Shown in pieces: positions 20,061 to 31,378 of a stretch of DNA of 64,000 bases (its first letter is position 1; each line of letters begins with the position of its first letter). The translations under genes and the position numbers were made by a program. The stretch comes from Sorex araneus (taxonomy: Eukaryota > Chordata > Mammalia > Eulipotyphla > Soricidae). Below the pieces are notes generated by a model. That model was given only the letters and a program-made list of their open reading frames with translations. It was not told the origin of the DNA and did not search any database. The stretch covers positions 22,562,028 to 22,626,027 of the forward strand of contig NC_073305.1 in the NCBI RefSeq assembly GCF_027595985.1, given 5' to 3'.

Positions 20061-21839
20061 TTCCCATCCACCCCCCTTCTGCCTCTTCCTTCCCTGCCCA
20101 TCTTCTACCCTCTTCCGTTCTTCAGTTCCCCATCCTTCGCCACCCTCCCGGCCCCTTTCCCTCTCGAGCCGCATCCTGAAACTAAGTCTTTGCAAAAAAA
20201 AAAAAAAAAAAAAGTACAGAATAAATGTCACACTGGAAAGTGCCCGGCTTGATCTCTTTGCTATTTTCCCTAATTGCATAATTGCTGCACATGGTGCTTC
20301 TCCCCTGGCGAGTGCAGGGTGGAGTGGGGGGGGGGGGGCGTCTGGCTTCCCCGCCGGCGGGGCAATCCCCCCCCACTACCCTCGCTCCTCCACACCCCGC
20401 AATCCGCTGGAGAAGACCGTGTGGGGGTGTGTTTGGGTATGCCCTGGCATGGGGTGTGTGTTGGTCTTTTGTGAAGCCTAGCGCTTGTCACAGTTTGGAG
20501 CGGAAGCCCATTTTTCTCTGGTCTCTTCCCTGCAGCCCCCACCGGCCTGGTTGGAAACTGGATTCGCTCCCCCCTCCCCCATCAGCATCACCCCCCCACC
20601 CCCCTCCCACACACTCACCTGCACACCTTACCGCCCCCACCTCCACCTCGCTTCTATAATGTTTTGATCCTTTTGCCCTTTACCTTTTCTAATGAAGATA
20701 AAGCTTTTACCCCCCTTCACCCCCCCCCCAACACACACGGGTTCCCCAGACCAGAAATGTCCAATTCATCTTCCCTTAAGGAAATTAAGGCCGCTTTAGA
20801 GAGACATCATCCTGTGTGCTTGGTGGCAGTTAGACCCATTTGCATGTTTTCTAGAGTCCTCGTTTTTCTATGGGGTATTTGAGAGACTACTCACATATTT
20901 TTTATTTAAAAGTGCAAAAGGAAGTCGCAGGGTTTACCTTCAGATTATTTTGGCGCTTAGAAAGATTTTTTTCTTTTTATTCCTGATTCTTTAAAAGCCA
21001 TGTTTTTGAATATGTGCTAATTTAGTCGGAACATTGGGAATTTAAGTATATGTGTTCACTCTTTGGTTGCCTCTTAGTTCTTCTGAGTTTGGGATGTGGG
21101 TTGATGTAGATGATGGAGTGTTTTTCATATAGTACACCCCATTCTCTCTCCCCCAGGACTTAACCACCCTTTCTTCGTATGTTCTTTATTATTTTCTGCA
21201 TAAATATCTTTACAGTTTTCTCTAAAGAGAGGCATATTGCTAGATGTTCTGCGTATAAAAATGATTTTACATTTCAGGAAAGTTTAGAAATATGAGTAGG
21301 AAGACAAATAGCAAGATAGCAAATAACAGAATTATATGTGTTCCTGTTATAAAACTTTACTTAAGTGAACACTGGCGTTTGTAGTTTTACAATGTATAAG
21401 CTGGGTATAAGGCTTACCTGGTCAGTAATCTGAATTTGTGGAATGTCTGATTGCTTTAGGTTATCAGTAAAAATCACAATTAAATCATTTGTTTGTAACT
21501 TGTGAATTTCATTCATTCTGTGTTGCTGTTTCAGGACTGTAATTTACAACATTGAGTTAATTTGTGCTAGAAGGAAGGTAATCTAAACTTAATAGGTATT
21601 TGAGGAAAGACTGCCATACTATTTTATGTTTAGGATCCAAGTTTTACTTTTAGATTCAAAGTAAAATATAAATTTTAATATAGTTTTGAAACTCCAAGAG
21701 TAATATGTACATGACATGATTTATTGTCCCCGTAGATTAGGTAATTGGGTCAATTTAAAGAATGAATTGTAAAGATGGTTTCAAAATGCTAATTTAGAAG
21801 ATAGTATTTAAAGAATTTCAATTCAGGAATTTTTATTTG
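20061..21839. other. Intron 1, 5' part: C-rich then AT-rich unique sequence
   Basis: The first few hundred bases stay pyrimidine-rich, with C-runs, an A19 run near 20,195 and a G11 run near 20,328. After about 20,900 the sequence becomes ordinary AT-rich intron with no recognised element. Confidence 0.6.
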
Positions 21840-21852
21840 TACATTAAAGATA

Positions 21853-21978
21853 CTCTCGGTAGCTTGCCGGGCTCACTGTGGCGTATTCGATATGCCAAAA
21901 ACAGTAACAACAAGTCTCACAATGGAGATGTTACTGGTGCCCACTCGAGCAAATTGATAAACTAGGGGACAACAGTGC
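21853..21978 (+). repeat. Type B SINE, 5'-truncated
   Basis: Lacks the tRNA head. It starts in the body at 'ctctcggtagcttgccgggc' and runs through 'gatatgccaaaaacagtaac' to the RTE-like tail ('gtgcccactcgagcaaattg'). A perfect 13-bp TSD, tacattaaagata, lies at 21840-21852 and 21979-21991. The truncation at the 5' end with an intact 3' tail shows that the tail is what the reverse transcriptase primed on. Confidence 0.93.
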
Positions 21979-22139
21979 TACATTAAAGATAAAAATGCTA
22001 ATTTTATACTGTTAATCTTTTACCAGCTACTTTTTTTTCATAAAATATAGTTGGCTTTTGAATAATGCCGTAAAAACTTTCCCCATGCTTTCTTTTAATC
22101 AGGCATTCAAAGAGCAAAACCAGAAGAGATTATCTTTTT

Positions 22140-22281
22140 GTTTGTTTTTTTGAATCACACCTGGTAGTGCTCAGGGTTTACTTCTGGCTCTGTGATCAGG
22201 GATCACTCCTGGTGGGGCACACCGAAGGTGGTACTGGATAGACTTGGGTTCACCACCCACTGCACTATTATCCTGGCCCGA
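22140..22281 (-). repeat. Type A SINE, minus strand
   Basis: T-run, 'gaatcacacctggtagtgct', 'ctggctctgtgatcaggga', then the reversed head ('cactgcactattatcctggc'). Confidence 0.8.
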
Positions 22282-22607
22282 AAACTACCTTTTGATACTT
22301 AAAAATGGATGTGAAAACTTTATAAAGTTTATATATTGGCTATTATATGAACTTCATATGCACTTATCTGCAGGCTGAGATTTCGTGAAGTAAAGCCCTT
22401 TAGGGCAAAAGCTGAAATAATATATTTTCTTTACCATGAAACTTTAGAAATTGTCAGTGTTTAGCCCCCTGCCCCCTTCAACCCACAGGTGAGGCTTATG
22501 TTCAACCACTGAGTCACATGTGGGATCCCTGGGTATTTTTAAAAGCCCTTCACTGAGACAAATTTCAGTTGTCTGATACTCTGTTGCAATTTTTGCAATT
22601 TGGGTTT

Positions 22608-22752
22608 CAGGGGTAGAGAGGTCAACAGCAGGTAAAGCGCTTGCCTTACCTGTAGCCTCCTTGGGTTTAAACCCCAGCACCCAATATGGTCGTTTGAGCA
22701 CTGCCAGGAATGACTCCTGAGCACAGAGTGGTGTGGCCCAACCCCTCTCCCT
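22608..22752 (+). repeat. Type A SINE, diverged
   Basis: Head ('gggtagagaggtcaacagca'), box-B-like 'gggtttaaacccc', 'cccaatatggtcg', 'gagcactgccaggaatgact'. There is no poly(A) tail left. Confidence 0.75.
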
Positions 22753-22754
22753 CC

Positions 22755-24660
22755 AAATTGCAGGAAATCGCAGGGCATTTTTCTTATTAGGTAAGTACAC
22801 GTAAGACTACAAAGTATAACTTCATAACTATTATAATGTGTGACTAAAACCCTAGACATAGACAACTAAACTGAAGCTTCAGATTCAGTAAAAATGAACT
22901 TTATTTCCATTTAGCATTCAGTTTTTGTATATTTGTCATATAGTGAATTGTATCTAGTTAAAGATGTACAAAGTGATTTCTCAGTTCAATTTTAAAATAT
23001 TGCTGGCAACATTTGCTATATCTGAGGGACTTTCCTTGAGTTATTCTCCCTCCCATGTACATCTGCTCTAGCTAATGTACTCTTATGTACATATTTATAA
23101 GGCTTTAAACCTCTGACATATTTTTAACTGAAAGAAGTGAGCCGGAAAAAAAATCCAAGATGAGAATTAAAATGAAATAAAAAATATTTAAAAGCATGAA
23201 ATATGTTATGACTGTTCAAGCTAGGTGTGAACCTACTGATACAGAACTTCAGTATTCTATTAAGTCACTTTAGTGCTCATAAAAGATGTCATAGCTCTGG
23301 AGACTGATGGTATCCATTTACAGAATAGGTAGAAAAGCAGTGAGATTTTCTTCATCATTTTGTTTCAGAGCAGTTTGGAGAGACCTATATTTGTTTGGCA
23401 CAGGCGATAGGCACTTTGGGTCTGAAAGGATGGTGGTGTGTGAGTGATGTATGATTAAAGACATTGTGTTTTCTATTGACTTTCCACCTTTGTGGTCTCT
23501 AATTCTTTCACTTTATTGCAATGCCATTTGACTTGTCTTATACAAATTTCAATCCTTAGGGTGTGTAATTACAGAATTACTTTGGTTTTGAACACCCTAC
23601 AAATTAACTCTTCGGCGATAATGAATTTCATTATTGTAAACTTGCTTTTTGTACCAACTTGTAATAGCAACAATAGTGCCTTGAATTTTGAAAGTATTCT
23701 TATTTTTGATACTATCAAATAAAGTTTAAGTCTGAATTTGATGAAATGTAAAGCAATTTTCTTAAACTATGATTTTTGAAATTTCTTTGTATGCCTTTTG
23801 AGTTGCTAATGTTATTTCCTAAACAAAAGTAGCTCAAGATTCTTTTTTTAAAACAAGAGGAGGTTCCTGAGAACATAGCATTAGGTACTCAAAGTGATTA
23901 TTAGGTGAGTAACATAGTAACAGTGGTGAGCACAAATCTTTAAAGTTTTAGCATTGGTTTTTGTCAATTAGGTTTTAGATTTGCTGCTACACTCCAATCC
24001 AATCATAAGGGACTTATACATAGTAATCAAACTCAGAAATTGATGATGATAGAGTGACAGTTGAAAGAGGATATCCCTTTTCTTATTGAATCAAAAAAAT
24101 TTTTATTTTGGTACTAAGGTTGTGACAGCTATTTATGTATCAAGGTATTGAAGATATTGAGTTGGTAATCAGAACTGCTTGGGAGCATGAACTAAGGGCA
24201 AAGGGAATTTGAAGTCCTTGAAGGATGTTTCATTCAGGCGAGGGGAGGGTGTGATGATGCCTCAGTCGGGTAGGAATCAGTCAGTGTCTTGGTACAGTTT
24301 TTATCTGTGAAACGTGGTTACTTGGTATTTGCTGGATCAGTGCTGACACTATTATATGGGTCAGTTTTAATTTAACATATACAGACCTTTGTATTTTTTT
24401 TCTTTTACCAGAAATGTAACTTAGAACAATTGAGTAGTTAAGAGAATTTTCACCTTTGCTCTATTCTGAGCAAATATTCTTCGAATATGGTGCAGAAGTA
24501 CTCATTTTCCTTTTCCTATGGCTATTTTTAGTGCCAGTTGTTAAAACACTGCTTAACAAAGTTGGCTTAACCACTAGACTGTTAACTCATGACTGTGGAA
24601 CCAAAGATCTAGCGTAATGACCAGTGGAGAAGAGGCCTGCTGCTTTTTGGTGGTTTGAAT
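22755..24660. other. Intron 1 unique sequence
   Basis: AT-rich intronic DNA. No exon-like frame with flanking splice sites and no confident repeat is seen. Confidence 0.5.
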
Positions 24661-24666
24661 GTTGCA

Positions 24667-25390
24667 GGGTAACGGTTTTATTGAGAGATAATTCACATAC
24701 TATAAAATTCAGCCTTTTAAAATTCATAACTGTAACTTTTGGAATAAAGTTGTATAACATCATCCTTACCTAACTTAATATCATTTTCAAGAGCTTAAAA
24801 GGAGACTCCGTTCCTATTAGCATATCTGTTTCTTGATTCTTCCCTCACTGTTAGCCCCTACATCCATTTACTGATTTTTCTATTACTGCATTGTCTTCTG
24901 TGTCATTTCATATTCATGGAATCATGTAAGATGTGATTTTTCATAACCAGCTTTTTTCAAGTAGTGCACTTATTGGGTGGGAGGTGGTGGTAGTGGTGGT
25001 GGTGGTGGTTGCTCCTTTCTTGTGCCCAGAAGACCCTCTGGGATTGTCATCCAAGCAGGGCTCTGGTCTAACTTGGGATCAAGCAGGTCACTCCTATCAT
25101 ACTGAGTCCTCCAGGTCTCCACATTGTTATGCTTATACTGGGTTAGGAGGAAGGGTGGAGGGCGGGTGAGATCTGGACAAACACACACCATGTGGTACTA
25201 GGAATTGAACCCTTTCCGGGGGCAGGCATGTCCTGTAAATACTGTATTATCTTCTGGTCCCCAGCATAATATATTCAGAGTTCATCCATGTTAGCATATA
25301 GGTACCATATATTATTTCCTTTATATAGATGAATGTTTTATAGTTATCTACGGTTGGTTTAGCTATTATCAGTGGCAAGTTAGTTTACTC
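24667..25390 (-). mobile_element. Ancient L1 (L1M-like) 3' end, minus strand
   Basis: 'ggttttattgagagataatt' followed by 'cacatactataaaattcagc' is the reversed 3' end typical of ancient mammalian L1M elements. The sequence continues with 'aagttgtataacatcatcc' and, after a nested repeat at 24,976-25,263, 'gttcatccatgttagcatat'. Divergence is high. Confidence 0.75.
24976..25263 (-). repeat. Old SINE-like insertion with (GGT)n tract
   Basis: A (GGT)n run at 24,987-25,011 is followed by SINE-like reversed blocks ('aggaattgaaccctttccgg', 'ctgtattatcttctggtccc'). The internal part is longer than a normal type A copy and partly unrecognised. Confidence 0.55.
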
Positions 25391-25403
25391 TTTGGTTCCT
25401 ATG

Positions 25404-26199
25404 GGTTTTTTAATAATTTTATTTTATTTTCATAAAGTTGTTCACAATAATTTATTGTGTTTAATATTCCAACACCAGTTCACCACTATTACACTTTTCC
25501 ACTACCATATTTTGATTGTTTCCACCCAACTCCCAATGTCTGCCCCCAAAGCATTACCTGAATAATTTATTTTGTATTCATTGTTATGATTAATCTGCTA
25601 AAAATAATTGAAAAAGTTTCCTTAGAGGAAAGTGTGTCAAGATTGTTGTATTTTACCTGGAGTCATTAAACCCTTGTCTTGGTACATCAGTGGCACACGA
25701 GATGTTGTTCCAGGATTCTAAAATTTTAAATATGGTAATATAGCTGAGGTTAATTTAAATTTTTTTTCAATCAGATGGTGACTTTGGGGTCTGGAGACAT
25801 CTCTGTGTTGTGTTGCCCTTGTGTTGCTCTCTTCCGAGAGATTTATTTATGAGTCTCTGGATCATATGGCCAGTAATGAGCTTATATGGCACCAGAGGCA
25901 GTTTGTAGGCATGACTGCTAGGCTACCAGAAGCACAGGGATATGGGGAGAGGTCTCCCATTCCCAACTCCATGTGAGTTTGGAGATTTCGACCCTGTGGA
26001 GCCTGGAGATTTTGGTCACAAGTCCCACATACCTGGGTTTCTCAGCAGATTCACTCATAGATGAGGCTTGTCTGAGCCTGTGGAGATTGGCTGCGAGCAT
26101 GGCAGCAATTGAGTTCTGGAGGTTTTGGCTGCAGGGGCTCTGTTGGAATAGGTGTGGATGAGTCACCCATCCCATTCTGGGTTGCCCTGGATGAGAGAA
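25404..26199 (-). mobile_element. Non-autonomous retroposon, about 800 bp, minus strand
   Basis: A T-rich left end, then 'aaagttgttcacaataattt' and a body that shares order and blocks with copies at 44.7 and 46.7 kb ('gagacatctctgtg', 'gagtctctggatca', 'atggcaccagaggcag'). Near-perfect 13-bp TSDs (tttggttcctatg at 25391-25403, tttggctcctatg at 26200-26212) bound it. It codes for no recognisable protein. It lies only about 230 bp upstream of UBE2E2 exon 2. Confidence 0.7.
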
Positions 26200-26419
26200 T
26201 TTGGCTCCTATGTTAACTATGAACATTTTATATATAAATTTTGTTTTTATTTCTCAATACATTTTGAATAATTCAAGAAAAATTATAATAACTGCTATGA
26301 CTTATGTAAATAATCAACTTATTAACTTATTAATTTTATATTGAGCTTTACTTATTTTATATTGAGACTCACTTTTTATTATCAAGGTACTTTACTATAA
26401 CTGAATAAATGATTTCTGA

Positions 26420-27340
<921 letters not shown>

Positions 27341-27344
27341 ATAT

Positions 27345-27508
27345 TTTATTTTTGGGCAGTGTGGACTAGGCATATAATTTTTTGGCTTGATGCTTAGAGA
27401 GCACTCTTGGTGGGGAGTGGGGGACCGTATAAGATGCCAGGGGTTGAAACTGGGTTGGCTGCATACAAGGTAGGCACCCTGCCTACTGTACTATTTTTCC
27501 AACACCCC
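27345..27508 (-). repeat. Type A SINE, minus strand, old
   Basis: 'tttttgggcagtgtgg', 'gggaccgtataagatgcca', 'ggggttgaaactgggttggc' and 'ctgtactatttttccaacac' are the reversed body and head. Confidence 0.75.
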
Positions 27509-27629
27509 GGAAGTAGGAAATTAAAAAAATTGTTCAGTTGATTTATGTTTAAAATAATTGTCAAAGAAGTTCTGATAAGAAAGATATTTGTTTGATTAGC
27601 AAGATAATTAAATGTATTTAAGTTATTTT

Positions 27630-27785
27630 GGGGGGTCACGTCCAGAGTATGCTTTCATTGTAGTAGCTCTGGTTCAGTTCCTGGCACTAATGGCCCCTCC
27701 GTGCTCTGGGAGCAAACCCTGAGTACTGTTGGAAGTAGCCCTGAATATCACTGGGTGTGACTTAAAACCAAAATAAATAAAAATG
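27630..27785 (+). repeat. Type A SINE, diverged
   Basis: A box-B-like 'ggttcagttcctggcac' is followed by 'gggagcaaaccctgagtact' and 'cactgggtgtgacttaaaac', then an A-rich tail. The head is degraded. Confidence 0.65.
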
Positions 27786-27789
27786 TTTC

Positions 27790-28685
27790 TTGGAAATAGC
27801 GCTAGTTTAAAAGAGTAAGATAAAAAGAAATTCACCAGAATTAATAACTCTCATTAGCTTATTTTCTTTTAATGGAAGTGATAAAATAGGAATAATTATA
27901 GATATTAATTCACTTTCAATTTACTGAGATCATCATGCAAAAGGGTATACTCTGAGTATGAATTGATGGTCTTCATTTTTTTTTCATCCTAAGGGACAAT
28001 GCTTGAAATAACTATGTTTACCTGCCTTTCTTACCCCTCATGTCAAGATTGAGAAGCTTAATATGTACAGTGATCACAACTTTTGAGATAGAATTGTTGT
28101 CATTGAAAACATCATGTAGATGTTTAAATAGCAATTCTTAGTAAATTCTTCTTTGTCAAGATAAATGCAGTAGCTTTTTAGGTAACTGGCTCAAAATACA
28201 TGATAGTATATTTACTCATTGCTCAGAGTTGTTGATTATCAGCAAATTTCTTTTTGTATTAAATAATTAGATTTGGAATTATATCCATAAGGGTTGTTTT
28301 CATTATAAAATTAATGACATTTATTCATTAATTTTTAAATCAGAAGACATAGAATAAACATAAAGCAAGCCTGTCATTTGAAATTCCCAAAGAAATGCTT
28401 TTATGTTGAAAATAGTTGGACAATGTAAACATGCTCTTTTGCATTCATGTTCTTTTAGTTCATGTAGTTTAAAAACAATTTATAAAATTTATTCATGTTT
28501 TGGTAACAAAATAAACAATGCTGAGACATTTTTTAATGGAAAGCAACTGTTTTCTGTCCAGATACCCTCTAGATCCCAATTCTATTCCCTTGAAGGAAAA
28601 TATTTTTAGCTGCCTCAGGTTTTAGCTCTATTGGTTTTCCTGGATAATGCTAAAAAATACACTTTTTATCATGTTGTTGAATTGA
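27790..28685. other. Intron 2 unique sequence
   Basis: AT-rich, no recognised gene or repeat. Confidence 0.5.
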
Positions 28686-28691
28686 TCTTTT

Positions 28692-28878
28692 GTTTGTTTT
28701 GGGTTTTTTTGGTTTGTTTTTCAGTCACACTCAGCCATGCTCAGAGGTTAGTCCTGAGTTTAGACTCAGGAATTACGCCTGCTAGTGCTCTAGAGACCAT
28801 ATGGTATGTCAGGATCGAACCTGGGTCTGCCGTGTTCAAGGCAAATGCCCTACCCACTGTATTGTTGCTGCAGACCCA
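28692..28878 (-). repeat. Type A SINE, minus strand
   Basis: A T/G-rich tail, 'cagtcacactcagccatgct', 'gagaccatatggtatgtcag', 'gatcgaacctgggtctgccg' and 'ctgtattgttgctgcagacc' mark a full-length reversed copy. Confidence 0.88.
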
Positions 28879-28879
28879 A

Positions 28880-29730
28880 TGTTGTTTAATTGTCAAGGAG
28901 TCTTTTGACTTCTTGCTGTGAAATTTCAGGATGTAGCTTTTTTATGTATTCTTGCTGGTTGTATTCTTATGTATTCTTGTTGGTCAAAGATAGTCAGCAT
29001 TTTAAAAAAAATGTGATATCTTTCAAACCTGAACACATTTAAGCCTCTGTTTCATTCCTTCTAATTTTAACAGTATTTCTTGGATATAAATGGAATATAT
29101 AATATGAAATATTAGTTAGCACCTTTATTCTATCTACTCACACTCTTTCTTCATCTACTTTTAACTGGTTTCTGTTAGCTACATTTAATCTTATTTTTTT
29201 CAAGGTCAGAAACATTTTCATTGTATAGTATGTATTTTCCAAAGTGGGTAATAAAGCACCCTGGTGGGGCTGGAGGGGAAGGGGGGGAATAGTCAGGGTA
29301 GAGTGTAAGGTTAGGAGTATGGGTAGGTAGTTGGAGTGGGGTGGGGGGTAGTAGACTTGGGTGCAGTTGGGGAGCGTTTTCTGTTTGTTCACTGATAGAG
29401 GGTAGATTTCCAGGGGTAGCACTGAGTAAATTTTTTTTCCTTTTCTGATAAGGGGTTTGTAGAACAAGTAAGTATTCCACTTTTTGGTATAATATAACTG
29501 CAGCAACCCAACATTTATGCTTTACTTGCAAGTTAAGACCAGTAAATTGTCTGAACATTTACTATAAATATTCAGCGCCAGCCCAAACAGGATGTTAGGA
29601 TTATGTTTCCTTTAAGTCCAATGTCATAATATCCGAGCTTCTCAATGTGTCATAAAATTAAAAAAAATATACCTAATCATTCATATTTTGTTCTTTAACA
29701 TCTATTACTTGATTGAAATTTACACATTCT
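28880..29730. other. Intron 2 sequence with a G-rich patch
   Basis: No gene is recognised. The G-rich patch at 29,265-29,375 resembles the G-rich part of an L1 3' UTR, but without other landmarks I do not assign it. Confidence 0.4.
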
Positions 29731-29734
29731 GTTC

Positions 29735-29927
29735 TGGTAAGATGGTGGATGCGTAAAGGTGCCAGACTTTCTTCCTCCCATTTTCAACTAAATAAATGAT
29801 TAACGAAGTGAAATGCAGGCCCTGGAAAAGGAACAGATGGCTGGAAGAGCAGTGCATTCAAAGGGAGAGCCATTGAAGAATGTCAGAATGGGTAGGAATA
29901 ACTAAGGTCATCAGGGGTATGTGTGTT

Positions 29928-30024
<97 letters not shown>

Positions 30025-30730
30025 AGAGAGGAGAGAGGAGAGAGGAGAGGGGAGGGGAGAGAGAGAGGGAGAGAGAGATGTTATGCTAGGGATTGCAGGA
30101 GAGAGGCTGAACTTAAATCCTTGCCAGTTGCAAAAGTGGAGTGACTTCCTCCTTCTGGATAACAGTGAGATAGTGAGAAGCTGAGTTTCAAATTCTAGTG
30201 CTAGGGAGCAGGTAGACACTGGCAAAGGCTGATGCATATTACAAGGAAGCAGTGAGACCTTAAGTTGTAGTCTCAGCCTTGCTACTGTGGGTTCTTGAGC
30301 CTCTCAAATGTGGCTGCAGAGTAGGGGCTGACAACTTGCAAGTAACCCCCTAATATAGGCAGCTTGAATTCCAGTATGGTTGGTGGCCGGTAATTGTGCA
30401 TCTTACTGAGAACTAAATAAGTTATGTCTGTGTCATTCTTATAAGAGAAGAGAACTTCCTCTCTGCATCTGCCTTTGGGTTATACAAATCATCGGTTCTG
30501 TCATACCTGGAGCCATCTTTGGGTTAGTTTACTTACCTCCAGTAAGAGCCTAGAGCACCTAAACTTGATGACACCTTTAGATTTTAGACTCACTCATACT
30601 ATATTACCCTGTGGCTACTGGTGAGACTACAGCTTGACTAAAGTCCAAACCTGCAACTCTAGATCATTTTCCTCCGATCGTGAGTAGACTGCAGTAGACA
30701 AACAACATAATCTGAAGTGATCTGGAAAGC
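29735..30730 (+). mobile_element. Possible L1 5' UTR fragment
   Basis: 'aagatggtggatgcg' followed by a 'tttcttcctcccattttc' block resembles the start of mammalian L1 5' UTRs. No ORF1 follows directly. The assignment is tentative, and the region may be unrelated. Confidence 0.3.
29925..30078. repeat. (GT)n(GA)n compound microsatellite
   Basis: About 12 GT units pass into more than 30 GA units and a degenerate GAGGA tail. Frames through it are artefacts. Confidence 0.95.
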
Positions 30731-31378
30731 ATGAACTACAGAATTGGTTCAAAAATTCCCAGACTGTTTGACTCACTGCTCCTGTTCAGGGGAAAAAAAA
30801 AATCACTCAGTGCCGTTCTGGAAATCTGTCTTATTTAAGTGGGTAAACAAAAAGTGCCTGTCAGTTGCACTTGTGGGTGTACCTATATGCCTGGATATTC
30901 TCAACATTTCCCAAGGGATGTTATGTCTACTTTGGGAAAAACTGCGTTTGAGGGCTGGGAGATGGTTCAGTGCCTGAGATGACTGCCTTGAAAGCTTGAG
31001 GCTGTAATTTTGATTTCTGGTATCAGCTCATATACTAAGACCAATCTTGACAGCTCTGCTGTCCATGATGCCTGGCATTTTAGGTGATTTTTGACCTCAC
31101 ATTATCCAGATTGTGCAAGCAAGCACTATAACCAGACAGGGCATCTTGACTAGCAATGCAACCAAAAGTATGTGGGAGCACTGTGGCTAGGATTGTGACC
31201 CCTGGCAAAGATGACAAGAATATGCAAGTACCACAACTAAATAAGGGCAATTTCTCTAAAGCATAATGAGCAAGATATAAGCACTTCTTCCTGATGTGTG
31301 ATCCTGGTGAGCAAGATATGTATGGTATATTTATAACAGTAGAGAGAAGAAAAAAACAAGTTCAAATGTAATGAAGAA

